This document shows positions 8,344 through 16,648 of a stretch of DNA of 20,046 bases, one piece after another. The notes under the pieces are model-generated. The model worked only from the letters and a program-made list of their open reading frames with translations. It did not search any database and had not been told where the DNA came from. A program made the position numbers and the translations under genes. The stretch lies in the NCBI GenBank assembly GCA_903832075.1, contig CAILAF010000051.1:1-20046 (forward strand), in the 5' to 3' direction. How positions within the stretch are numbered: the first letter of the stretch is position 1; each line of letters starts with the position of its first letter. Source of the stretch: an uncultured Chitinophagaceae bacterium (GTDB lineage: Bacteria; Bacteroidota; Bacteroidia; Chitinophagales; Chitinophagaceae).

Positions 8344-8384
8344 AATAAAAAAGGCTTCAAAATTTTTGAAGCCTTTTTTATTTT
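8342..8384. terminator. Bidirectional intrinsic terminator
   Basis: A perfect palindrome with 21-bp arms (8342-8362 and 8364-8384) around one central base. The GC core GGCTTC/GAAGCC is flanked by A-runs on the left and T-runs on the right, so each strand yields a hairpin followed by a U-tract. It overlaps the stop codon of the acyl-CoA synthetase and ends 11 bases from the stop of the converging peptidase gene, so it can serve both. Confidence 0.9.
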
Positions 8385-8394
8385 TGCTAATTTT

Positions 8395-11010
8395 TTATTT
8401 AAAATCAGTATCTGGAATATTTGAATTTACTTTTATTTCTGTTACTTTAAAATCAATCAAGTTTCCACTTAATTCACTCTTTCTTCCAAATGCAAATTTA
8501 ATTCCACTTATTTCTTTATAATCTCTAAATTCTACAGAAGAAACAACTGCACCATTATTCTCAGTAATTTCTTTCAACTTTAAACCTGTTTTTTCATCAA
8601 AATAATCTTTAATTATTTTACCGTCAGCTTTGTTGATGGTTAATGCATAAACATAAGCATCATTCATTATTTCTAAATTTGGTGCAAGTGTTAAAGTATA
8701 TCCGTTTTTAGCAAAATCTAATTCCGGAAAAATACTAGCCGCTTCTTTAAATGATTTTCTTATCTCATCAGTGATCGGTGCTGATTGTCCATTTTGAATA
8801 ACAGAAATACTATCTCCATTCATTGATACATGAAGTGGAGTCATGTTCATAGCCGGAAGCGAGATTTCCTGCAAATATTTATCGGGTGATTTTTGTTTAG
8901 AAACTAATACAACATCAATTCCTTGAACCGTTCCAGTAGCATTAAGCGAAAGATCGGTTACTGATTTTAATTTATCAACTCCGCCAATTGCTTTTAAATA
9001 ATTATTAATAACGTCATTCGCTGAAACTCCTGCTGCTACTGCTTTTGGTTTAGCCGCTACCCAAACATTGTTAGCCGGATTTACATCAGGGAATGCATGA
9101 TCGGGATCAATAGTAACATTAGAGATTTTTGATGTTGAATTAAAGCGGAATGTCCAAGTGCTGCCACGTTGCCAAACTTCCGCAGGTAATTTTACAATAT
9201 CAGTTTTTCCATTTTCTTGTTTGATACTTAGAATAACAGGCAATGCCATTTCTTCTAAATTTTCTATTGTAATTAAAGAACCTTTTGTTACATCACCACC
9301 AACATATTTTACATCTTTAACACTTTGATCTAATTTCCAATTATTCAAAAACCATCCACGCCAGAACCAACTTAAATCTTCGCCTGCTGCATTTTCCATT
9401 GTTCTAAAAAAATCATTTGGTGTTGGATGTTTGAATGCCCAACGTTTTACATAAGTTCTAAAAGCATAATCAAATCTGTCAATTCCTAAAACATGTTCAC
9501 GTAAAATCGCTAAGCCCATTCCGGGTTTTAAATAAGCAGCAATACCTAATGACATCGCACTTAAAACATCAGGCGTATTTAATATAGCTTCAGAGTTCGG
9601 ATTGAAAATATAACGCGCCATTTGTTGTGCATCTTGTTTCTCAAAATATTCTCCTTTATTAAAAACTTTTGTGTCAACATCATTAATAAAAGTATTGAAG
9701 CCTTCATCCATCCATGCAAATTTTCTTTCATTCGATCCAACAACCATTGGAAACCAATTGTGTCCGAATTCATGATTGGTTACTCCCCATAATCCACCTT
9801 TCTTTGAATCGGCACTACAAAAAACAATGCCCGGATATTCCATGCCACCAACACTGCCGGCAACATTAGTTGCAACAGGATAAGTAAATTCAAACCATTC
9901 CTGTGAATATAATTCAATACAATTTTTTACATACTCTGTTGATCTTCCCCAACCATCATTGCCTTTGCTTTCAACCGGATAAACTGATTGAGCCAATATT
10001 TTTTTACCGCTTGTTAAATTAATTTTTGAAGCATCCCATATAAATGCTTTTGATGCAGCCCATGCAACATCGCGAGTATTTTTACAAACAAAATGCCATG
10101 TCAATTCTTTTTTATTTGGATACCAAGATGATTTATTAATGTCTGATTCATCTTTAATCGTAACAGTTTTATCACTACTCTTTGCTTGATTAATTTTTGC
10201 AATGGCACTTGCAGTTAAAACTTCAGATGGATTTTGCAATTCGCCAGAACCAACAACAACTAAATCTGCAGGAGCAGTAATGGTATAATCAATATCGCCA
10301 TATTCTAAATAAAATTCTGAAGAGCCTAAATAGGGAATCGTGTTCCATCCTAACACATCATCATACACACACATGCGTGGAAACCATTGTGCAATTTCAT
10401 AAATCCAACCATTTTTAGTCTTCATTCTTCCCGTTCTGTCTGTTCCATATTCAGGAACAGCAAATGCATAAGTAATTTTAATTTGAATAGCACCACCGTT
10501 TGATTTAAGTGCATCTTTCAATCTTATTTGCAATCTTGTATCGGTAATAATATAATCTGCTTTTTCAGATTTACCATTCGCAATAATTTCAACAGATTTT
10601 ATTTCATCGCCTTCTGTAAATGTTTTATTGGCGAATCTTCCACCATTAACATCTGCAGTTGCTTCTCCGCGTGAATCAAGTTTATAAATGTTTTGATCTA
10701 ATTGTAACCATAAGAATGGTAATTTATCGGGACTATTATTTGTATAAGAAATTACAACACTGCCGCTGACTTTGTTTGTTGCAGTATCCAATGCTGTATT
10801 GATTTTATAATCTGCACGATTTTGCCAATACTTGGGTCCTGGTTCACCGCTGGCAGAACGATATTCATTACCATTGTTGGTATAGAATAATGGAGTGAAT
10901 ACTTTGTGTTGATCGTATTTGGATGTCGCGGCATTATTTTGCGCATGCACATTACTAACGCCAATAGCTGCTCCTAATAACAACCATTGAAAGATTGATT
11001 TGCTTTTCAT
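8395..11010 (-). CDS. Secreted M1-family zinc metallopeptidase with extra C-terminal domain
   Basis: An 871-residue exported metallopeptidase of the M1 (aminopeptidase N-like) type, expected to trim N-terminal residues from peptides in the periplasm or outside. A signal peptide covers residues 1-23 (cleavage before Gln24). The zinc site is HEFGH (413-417) with the third ligand Glu436, the exact HExxH-X18-E spacing of M1. Upstream, GGMEYP (388-393) corresponds to the family's GxMEN exopeptidase motif in variant form. Residues about 663-871 form a further module that begins 'ANDVINNYLKAIGG' and looks like the beta-rich, lipoprotein-carrier-like domain found at the ends of some Bacteroidota peptidases. 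ATG 11010 is chosen because it places the signal peptide at the N-terminus; the frame is open to a TTG at 11073, which overlaps the predicted promoter. Confidence 0.92.
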   Translation of the reverse strand: MKSKSIFQWLLLGAAIGVSNVHAQNNAATSKYDQHKVFTPLFYTNNGNEYRSASGEPGPKYWQNRADYKINTALDTATNKVSGSVVISYTNNSPDKLPFLWLQLDQNIYKLDSRGEATADVNGGRFANKTFTEGDEIKSVEIIANGKSEKADYIITDTRLQIRLKDALKSNGGAIQIKITYAFAVPEYGTDRTGRMKTKNGWIYEIAQWFPRMCVYDDVLGWNTIPYLGSSEFYLEYGDIDYTITAPADLVVVGSGELQNPSEVLTASAIAKINQAKSSDKTVTIKDESDINKSSWYPNKKELTWHFVCKNTRDVAWAASKAFIWDASKINLTSGKKILAQSVYPVESKGNDGWGRSTEYVKNCIELYSQEWFEFTYPVATNVAGSVGGMEYPGIVFCSADSKKGGLWGVTNHEFGHNWFPMVVGSNERKFAWMDEGFNTFINDVDTKVFNKGEYFEKQDAQQMARYIFNPNSEAILNTPDVLSAMSLGIAAYLKPGMGLAILREHVLGIDRFDYAFRTYVKRWAFKHPTPNDFFRTMENAAGEDLSWFWRGWFLNNWKLDQSVKDVKYVGGDVTKGSLITIENLEEMALPVILSIKQENGKTDIVKLPAEVWQRGSTWTFRFNSTSKISNVTIDPDHAFPDVNPANNVWVAAKPKAVAAGVSANDVINNYLKAIGGVDKLKSVTDLSLNATGTVQGIDVVLVSKQKSPDKYLQEISLPAMNMTPLHVSMNGDSISVIQNGQSAPITDEIRKSFKEAASIFPELDFAKNGYTLTLAPNLEIMNDAYVYALTINKADGKIIKDYFDEKTGLKLKEITENNGAVVSSVEFRDYKEISGIKFAFGRKSELSGNLIDFKVTEIKVNSNIPDTDFK

Positions 11011-11037
11011 ATAAAATGTATAATGATTAATTGGCAT

Positions 11038-11068
11038 TAAAAGTAAGCTCCTCTCGTCGTGGTACAAA
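11038..11068 (-). promoter_or_regulatory. Predicted promoter of the M1 peptidase gene
   Basis: On the minus strand TTTG (11068-11065) is followed by 19 bases and TACTTTTA (11045-11038). This is the same architecture and the same last-base mismatch to TTTG / TAnnTTTG as the TetR promoter in this window. The -7 box ends 27 bases before the ATG at 11010. It lies just after the terminator of the upstream operon, so the peptidase is likely a separate transcription unit. Confidence 0.5.
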
Positions 11069-11094
11069 ATCAATTTTTGATAAGTGGAAATAAA

Positions 11095-11121
11095 AAGAGA
11101 AGTATCAACGATACTTCTCTT
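11095..11121 (-). terminator. Intrinsic terminator of the efflux/two-component operon
   Basis: Perfect 12-bp arms, AAGAGAAGTATC (11095-11106) and GATACTTCTCTT (11110-11121), with a 3-base loop. On the minus strand the hairpin is followed by TTTA and further T-rich sequence. It lies 21 bases past the stop codon of the beta-propeller gene and separates it from the peptidase promoter. Confidence 0.85.
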
Positions 11122-11142
11122 ATAAAATTTATTAAAATAAAT

Positions 11143-12150
11143 TTATTTTTCCATGACAATTACTTGAAAACTTCCTGCAATCATTTTTGGCCTTCCTTTT
11201 TCGCCTGGGGCTTGTGCTTCATAATCTGCTGTTGGTAAATATGCTTTATGCGTAATTTCATCAACACAAATTGTTCTTGCTCCTCTTTTGGTTACAGCAT
11301 TCTCAATTACTTTAAAACTATTTGCCGAATTTTCTTTAATTACTGTCATTGTACCAGAGCCATTTGACGTTAATATTAATTTTGTATTATTATCAAATGC
11401 AACACCATCACAACCATCACCAATTGGTAAACTATCAACAACTTTACCATTGGTTGCGTCCATCACAATTAATTTTCTTTCACATCCTGCAAATAATCTT
11501 TTAGTTTTTCTATCTATTTCCAATCCTGTTGGCGATTCTCCTGTAATGAGAGACCAATGTGCAACAACTTCATTCTTATTAATATCAATTGCAACGATTT
11601 CATTTTTATCTTCTATGTTGACGAAAATTTTTCCTGCACCATCACTTACTGCTGTTTCGGGTTTGCCACCAACAGGAATGGTTGCAACAACTTTATCTGT
11701 TACTGCATCAATTACAGAAAGATCTTTACTTCTACCATTACAAGTAATTATTTTTTTAGAATAAGGATCATAAAAAATAGCATCCGGATTTTCGCCGGTT
11801 GCAACTTGATTGATCATTTTATTTGTAGTTAAATCAAAAACAGTAACATTGTTTGAACGACCATTACTTGTATAACCTTTATTCATTTCATTAATAAATG
11901 CAATGCCATGAACGCCGGTTGTATTAGGTATAAAGCCTAATGAATCACCGGTTGTTTTATCTAAAATATTTACTTGTGAGCCATGCGATAAATACAATTT
12001 ATTTGATTTTGTATTTACTGAGATATAATCCCAGCCACCCGAACTCGCTACATGAAATGTTTTGGTAAGCTTGTAACCGCCTTGTGCATTTGCATTATTT
12101 AATGTAAATAATGATGCAATAATTAAAACAGAGAGCATTGAATGTTTCAT
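11143..12150 (-). CDS. Exported YncE-type beta-propeller protein (YVTN repeats)
   Basis: A 335-residue secreted protein with a signal peptide (residues 1-22, cleavage in 'NANAQGG'). The rest is a chain of about seven propeller blades with the repeated pattern 'I/V-D-x-x-T-x-K-V-V-x-x-I-P-V-G' followed by 'P-x-x-x-x-x-D/N', e.g. 'VIDAVTDKVVATIPVGGKPETAVSD' and 'VMDATNGKVVDSLPIGDGCDGVAFD'. YncE-like propellers are periplasmic binding scaffolds without a well-settled general role. Two cysteines sit in successive blades, in 'GCERK' and 'GDGCDG'; they could form a disulfide or bind metal, which is speculation. The gene starts 13 bases after the PepSY-like gene and is the last of the run that begins with the response regulator. 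Confidence 0.9.
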   Translation of the reverse strand: MKHSMLSVLIIASLFTLNNANAQGGYKLTKTFHVASSGGWDYISVNTKSNKLYLSHGSQVNILDKTTGDSLGFIPNTTGVHGIAFINEMNKGYTSNGRSNNVTVFDLTTNKMINQVATGENPDAIFYDPYSKKIITCNGRSKDLSVIDAVTDKVVATIPVGGKPETAVSDGAGKIFVNIEDKNEIVAIDINKNEVVAHWSLITGESPTGLEIDRKTKRLFAGCERKLIVMDATNGKVVDSLPIGDGCDGVAFDNNTKLILTSNGSGTMTVIKENSANSFKVIENAVTKRGARTICVDEITHKAYLPTADYEAQAPGEKGRPKMIAGSFQVIVMEK

Positions 12151-12163
12151 ATTTATATGTGTT

Positions 12164-12601
12164 TTAGTCTTTTGAATTTTTAATAAAATTTCCTTTTTCG
12201 TCGAAGATTAAATCTTTCCCTTTAATTTCTACTTCAATTGTATGCTTACCTAAAGCATCAGTAACTTTTCCGGCTTCTTTTATTTTGGCACCATTGTAAT
12301 TTTTTGCAATAAACGGTGCAATGCTTGATGGTAATTTATCAATCGAAATAGCTTCAACAATTTCTATGAAATTACCTGTCGGCGAAAACATTACAGAATT
12401 ATCTTCTCCGGATTTACCACCCCAATTCGCTTCATAATTTTCTTTTTCTTTTTCCCAACTAACTTTTTTAACAGCAGGATATTTTTTTGCAAATGCAGAT
12501 TTAACAATCGCTGGCACATCTTTGTCTTTTAAATCTTGAGCATTCAAAATGCCGAACATTGTTCCGACAAAAATAATTAAGCACAATTTCATTTTTTTCA
12601 T
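12164..12601 (-). CDS. Exported PepSY-like (DUF2874-type) protein
   Basis: A 145-residue protein with a Sec signal peptide (1-21, cleavage in 'LNAQDL'). The mature part has two PepSY-like halves: 'VPAIVKSAFAKKYPAVKKVSWEKE...YEANW' and 'LPSSIAPFIAKNYNGAKIKEA...HTIEVEIKG', ending with 'LIFDEKGNFI'. This pattern is typical of the small periplasmic PepSY-like proteins common in Bacteroidota, often encoded near two-component systems; their biochemical role is not firmly known, with inhibitor- or ligand-binding-like roles proposed for the fold. It sits between the RND permease (53-base gap) and the beta-propeller (13 bases). A promoter-like sequence immediately upstream suggests it can be expressed apart from the pump. 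Start chosen at ATG 12601; ATG three codons later is possible. Confidence 0.85.
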   Translation of the reverse strand: MKKMKLCLIIFVGTMFGILNAQDLKDKDVPAIVKSAFAKKYPAVKKVSWEKEKENYEANWGGKSGEDNSVMFSPTGNFIEIVEAISIDKLPSSIAPFIAKNYNGAKIKEAGKVTDALGKHTIEVEIKGKDLIFDEKGNFIKNSKD

Positions 12602-12618
12602 ATAGCACGTTTAATCGC

Positions 12619-12645
12619 CAAACCTATATTATCATTTTGTAGCAA
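12619..12645 (-). promoter_or_regulatory. Predicted internal promoter for PepSY and propeller genes
   Basis: On the minus strand TTG (12645-12643), 16 bases, then TAGGTTTG (12626-12619), an exact match to the Bacteroidota -7 consensus TAnnTTTG. The spacer is a few bases shorter than the other two promoters proposed here. The -7 box ends 17 bases before the PepSY start codon and lies in the only gap longer than 13 bases within the seven-gene run. Confidence 0.5.
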
Positions 12646-12654
12646 TTCTGAAGA

Positions 12655-15600
12655 TTATAAATTCGGTGTTTTGTATCTGAATAATAATCTTATTAAACTT
12701 GGTAACACAATTAATAATAAAGGCATCGCAATGATAAATCCACCAATTACCGCAATGGCTAATGGTTGATGTAATTGAGCGCCGGTACCCATTCCCAATG
12801 CAATCGGCATTAATGCAATAATGGCTCCAAATGCTGTCATTAATTTCGGACGAAGTCTTGTTGAGATAGAATAAATAATGGCCTCATCCACATCTTTAGA
12901 AATTCTCCACGATTCCCTGAATTGTAAAAAAGTAAAGATGGCATTCTCGCCAATGATACCAATGATCATAATCAATCCCGTATAACTTCCAACATTTAAT
13001 GGCGTGTGTGTCAAAAACAATCCTAAATAACTTCCGCTTATTCCAAGCAATGCAATTAATAATATTGTTATGGCAACACGAAAATGTTTAAATAAAAATA
13101 ATATCACACCAAACACCAATAAACTTGCAGTAATTAAAATAACCAATAATTCAGAAAAGGATTTTTGTTGATCGGCATAAGCGCCGCCATATTCAACTGC
13201 ATAACCTTCGGGTAAATTTATTTTTGAAGAAACTTCTTTTTGAATATCGCGAATCACACTTCCTAAATCTCTTCCTTCCAATCTAGCAGAAACAACGCCC
13301 ATTGATTGTAAATTTTCTCTTTGAATTTCTGCATCACCCGAATTAATTTGCACATTCGCTAATTGATCAATTGGTTTTAATTTTCCATTCGGTAAAAAAA
13401 TCATTGTTTTATTAATATCATTCACACTTAAATTTTTATTACCCGGATATACCATTCGTAAATTGCTGAATTGTTCTTTATCATACACCGAACCAACAAC
13501 ATTTCCTTCTAAGGATGTTTGTAATTGATATTGTAAGTTTAATGGTGTAATTCCATACTGCGCCAATGTTGAATTATTTGGTTCAATATTGATTGATGGA
13601 CCGGCAATAACAATTCCATCAAACACATCGGCTGTGCCTTCAACTTTTGAAACCAATGAAGCAACTTGTTTTGATAATGCTTGTAATTTAGTTTGATCGT
13701 TTCCAAAAATTTTTACTTCAATTGGTTGAACAGATGTCATCAAATCCCCTAACATATCGCCAATCACTTGCCCAAAATCTATGCGCAGCGAGGGTTGTGT
13801 GGCTTCTACTTTTTTTCTGATATCACTGATAACTTCTTCAGTTGTTTTATCTCTTTTCTTTTTTAATTGAATTAAATAATCACCGCGATTGGGTTCGGTA
13901 ATAAAAAATCCCATTTGTGTTCCTGTTCTTCTGCTGTATGCTTCTATCTCAGGAATGGTGATTAAAATTTTTTCTACTTCTCTTAATATTCTGTCTGTTT
14001 CTTCTAAAGAAGTTCCGGGTGGAGAATTATAATCAAACACAATACTTCCTTCATCCATCTCAGGTAAAAATCCTGTTTCTAATTTTGGATAAATATAATA
14101 AACAGAATAAGTCAATGCAAATATGATGATTAAACTGATGTATGGTTTACGAATAAAAAATCCAACCCATTTTTGATTTTTTACCGGATGTGATTTTATT
14201 TTTTTCTTACTTGGTTCATTTGGCTTTTTAGAAAACAATAAATAAATAACCGGTAAAATAATCCATGTTACAAAAAATGAACAAATCAATGTTATGATCA
14301 TGGTGTTTGTCATCACCTTAAAATATGCACCGGCAACCCCGCTCATTAAAAAAAATGGAAGGAAAATAACAATGGTACTTAACGAAGAACCAATCATGGC
14401 GGGCAATAAATAATGTATTGCTTTTTTTACAAGCAATGTTGTTGGCTCTTCCGGATGTTCTTCATGTGTTCTGTAAATTTGTTCAACAACAACAATGGCA
14501 TCATCAATAATTAATCCAATGGCAGCCGCAATGGCACCCAATGTCATGATGTTGAATGTTTGTCCTAATGCATAAATGCAAATCAATGTTAAACAAAGAA
14601 TAACCGGAATGGTAATAAGAATAACCGTGCTTGCTTTGAATGATCTTAAAAAAATTATTGCAACAAAAATTGCCAATGCTAATCCAATCCATAAACTATC
14701 GGTTACACTTTTCACAGAATCTTTTACAAAATCTGCTTGTTCATAAAATGGGTGAATGATAACATCTTTCGGAATAATTTTTTTCAACTCCTGCAACTTA
14801 GCATCCATCTTATCACTCAATGAAACAAGATTTGCATTGGGTTGTTTAATAACGGCTAATAATATTCCATCATGTCCGTTTGCATTTATCTTTATATATT
14901 CTTTTGCTTCCTGAATTTGAACATCCGCAATATCTTTCAGCAACACAATTCTTTTTCCATCATTTTTAATAACAATATTTTCTAATTGTTCTTTCGAACT
15001 TACTTGTGCATCGGTAACCGTTAAATACAATAAACGATAATCGGATAAATATCCATTCGATTTTACAAAGTTGGTTTGCGATAATGCAGTATTGATGTTA
15101 TCCGGTGTAATGCCCAGTGTGCTTAGCTTCTGCACATTCAGTACCATCCAGTATTCTTTATTTTTCCCGCCAATTACTCTTATTTCTGAAACACCTTCTA
15201 CCTGCGATAAATATGGTTTGATGGTGTACATCGCCAATAATTTCATTTCAATCGGCGAACGTGTTTTACTTTCTAATGAATATCCGGTGATGGGAAGAAT
15301 AGATGGATTCATTCTTTCCACCGTAATATTTATATCAGGCGGTAAAATATTTCTTATCTCATTTATTTTTGATTCTATTCTCTGCTGACTGATATCAATG
15401 TTTGCATTCCAATCCATGAATGCAGAAATTTCGCAACTGCCACGACTTGTTGAACTGCGAATCATTTTTAAATCGGGAACTTGTTTCACTGCATTTTCTA
15501 ATTCACGTGTTACAGTGATCATCATTTTTTTTACAGGTTGCTGTCCTGCATCTGCAATGATTTTTATTTTAGGAAAAGTTATTTCAGGGAATAATGATGT

Positions 15601-15693
15601 TTGCATTTTACTATACGCAAACAATCCGCCCATGATGATAATTACCACTAAAACAGTAACCGGGTTTTTATATGTTGTAAAAAAGTTGCGCAT
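12655..15693 (-). CDS. RND efflux transporter permease
   Basis: A 1012-residue proton-driven inner-membrane pump of the RND superfamily, full length. It has the N-terminal helix, a large periplasmic loop ('SLFPEITFPKIKI', 'ERMNPSILPI'), a TM2-TM6 bundle, the second periplasmic loop and a TM8-TM12 bundle. In TM4 it carries Asp397-Asp398 (GLIIDDAIVVVEQ), the proton-relay pair of AcrB-type pumps. In TM10, however, 'IIGENAIF' has Glu916 where AcrB has Lys940. In TM11 'RLRPKLMT' has Lys950, matching the Glu939 and Lys984 of the copper pump CusA. It is encoded 8 bases after its adaptor lipoprotein and downstream of a TolC gene and a two-component system, so it should work with them as a tripartite pump. 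Drug versus metal substrate is unresolved. Confidence 0.94.
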   Translation of the reverse strand: MRNFFTTYKNPVTVLVVIIIMGGLFAYSKMQTSLFPEITFPKIKIIADAGQQPVKKMMITVTRELENAVKQVPDLKMIRSSTSRGSCEISAFMDWNANIDISQQRIESKINEIRNILPPDINITVERMNPSILPITGYSLESKTRSPIEMKLLAMYTIKPYLSQVEGVSEIRVIGGKNKEYWMVLNVQKLSTLGITPDNINTALSQTNFVKSNGYLSDYRLLYLTVTDAQVSSKEQLENIVIKNDGKRIVLLKDIADVQIQEAKEYIKINANGHDGILLAVIKQPNANLVSLSDKMDAKLQELKKIIPKDVIIHPFYEQADFVKDSVKSVTDSLWIGLALAIFVAIIFLRSFKASTVILITIPVILCLTLICIYALGQTFNIMTLGAIAAAIGLIIDDAIVVVEQIYRTHEEHPEEPTTLLVKKAIHYLLPAMIGSSLSTIVIFLPFFLMSGVAGAYFKVMTNTMIITLICSFFVTWIILPVIYLLFSKKPNEPSKKKIKSHPVKNQKWVGFFIRKPYISLIIIFALTYSVYYIYPKLETGFLPEMDEGSIVFDYNSPPGTSLEETDRILREVEKILITIPEIEAYSRRTGTQMGFFITEPNRGDYLIQLKKKRDKTTEEVISDIRKKVEATQPSLRIDFGQVIGDMLGDLMTSVQPIEVKIFGNDQTKLQALSKQVASLVSKVEGTADVFDGIVIAGPSINIEPNNSTLAQYGITPLNLQYQLQTSLEGNVVGSVYDKEQFSNLRMVYPGNKNLSVNDINKTMIFLPNGKLKPIDQLANVQINSGDAEIQRENLQSMGVVSARLEGRDLGSVIRDIQKEVSSKINLPEGYAVEYGGAYADQQKSFSELLVILITASLLVFGVILFLFKHFRVAITILLIALLGISGSYLGLFLTHTPLNVGSYTGLIMIIGIIGENAIFTFLQFRESWRISKDVDEAIIYSISTRLRPKLMTAFGAIIALMPIALGMGTGAQLHQPLAIAVIGGFIIAMPLLLIVLPSLIRLLFRYKTPNL

Positions 15694-15701
15694 GAAAAAT
15701 A

Positions 15702-16643
15702 TTATTTAATGATGGAAACTTTTGCAGTATCACTTAATCCGTAATTACCGGTTAATAAAATTTTATCTGAAGATTTTAATGAAGGAGATAAAATTTCAAT
15801 TTCTGTTCTTGTCTCCAAACCCTTTACCACCGGCACTTTTACGGCAGTAACACTATCCATCATTTTCATGATCCAAAATTCTGTTTGTGTTTCATTACTT
15901 AATACTGCATCTTTCGGTAACGATGTTGTATTGCCTTTTGCTTTTTTAATTAAACTAACTTTTGCAATTAAATTTTCAGGAATTTGTTTATCGGTATTTA
16001 CTTTAATTACATAACTCTGTGTTTGCGAAACGGCGTCAACAGTTGGCAATGCATTTTCAACAGTTCCTTCTAAAATATTTCCATCAGGTAATTTTAATTG
16101 TAACTGACGATTGTTTGGTAAGAATGGTTTTAGCTCGTATGGAAGATCTAATAAAAAAACAAAACTTTTTGTATCGGTGATGGTTGCCATTTGTTCTCCA
16201 TCCTGCACATAATCTCCGGCTCGATAATTTAATTGTGTGATATAACCGGTGCCCGGAGATTTAATATGTATCACTCCATCAAAATGTAAACTTGTATCAA
16301 TTGAATTTATTGTATTTCCTAAACTTTGTGATTCTTTTGTTTTAATCACAAATAATTCTTCTCCTTTAGAAACAAATTTTCCCAATTGTGCATTGGCAAT
16401 TTGCAAATAACCATTCGCATTTGCTTTCACAAATGTCTTTAATAAGAAGGCAGAAACAGCGTTTAATTCAACCACATCACTCATGGAACCATGTTGCGGA
16501 GATGTAAGCGTAACGGGCGTTCCAATGATCTCTGTTTTTTCTTCTGCCGGTTCTTTTGCTGCAGTTTTATCTTGTTGTTTGCATGATGCAATCAATAAAA
16601 ACAACAATAAATATTTTGAGTATGATTGAATATTTTTTATCAT
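15702..16643 (-). CDS. RND efflux periplasmic adaptor lipoprotein
   Basis: A 313-residue membrane fusion protein linking the RND permease to the TolC channel. It has a lipoprotein signal (hydrophobic residues about 11-19, lipobox IASC, lipidated Cys21). A biotinyl-lipoyl-like domain follows in two halves, 'VKANANGYLQIANAQLGKFVSKGEELFVI' and 'IKSPGTGYITQLNYRAGDYVQDGEQMATI', with almost no alpha-helical hairpin between them. A beta-barrel region and membrane-proximal part complete it. The very short hairpin and modest length make it a compact adaptor. ATG 16643 is chosen because it puts the signal peptide at the start and falls 5 bases after the TolC stop; the frame extends to a TTG at 16664 inside the TolC gene, which is unlikely to be used. 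Confidence 0.91.
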   Translation of the reverse strand: MIKNIQSYSKYLLLFLLIASCKQQDKTAAKEPAEEKTEIIGTPVTLTSPQHGSMSDVVELNAVSAFLLKTFVKANANGYLQIANAQLGKFVSKGEELFVIKTKESQSLGNTINSIDTSLHFDGVIHIKSPGTGYITQLNYRAGDYVQDGEQMATITDTKSFVFLLDLPYELKPFLPNNRQLQLKLPDGNILEGTVENALPTVDAVSQTQSYVIKVNTDKQIPENLIAKVSLIKKAKGNTTSLPKDAVLSNETQTEFWIMKMMDSVTAVKVPVVKGLETRTEIEILSPSLKSSDKILLTGNYGLSDTAKVSIIK

Positions 16644-16648
16644 AAAAT

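Noticed and set aside
11011..11073. N-terminal extension of the M1 peptidase from a TTG at 11073
   Set aside because: It would place 21 residues before a perfect signal peptide and overlaps the predicted promoter; ATG 11010 is preferred.
11288..11764. 158-codon open frame on the plus strand inside the propeller gene
   Set aside because: It is antisense to a well-supported gene with repeat structure, has no homology that I recognise and no promoter or start context; a frame shadow.
15071..15709. Two plus-strand open frames of about 105 codons opposite the RND permease
   Set aside because: They lie fully antisense to conserved pump sequence and have the Ile/Phe/Ser-rich composition of antisense AT-rich frames.
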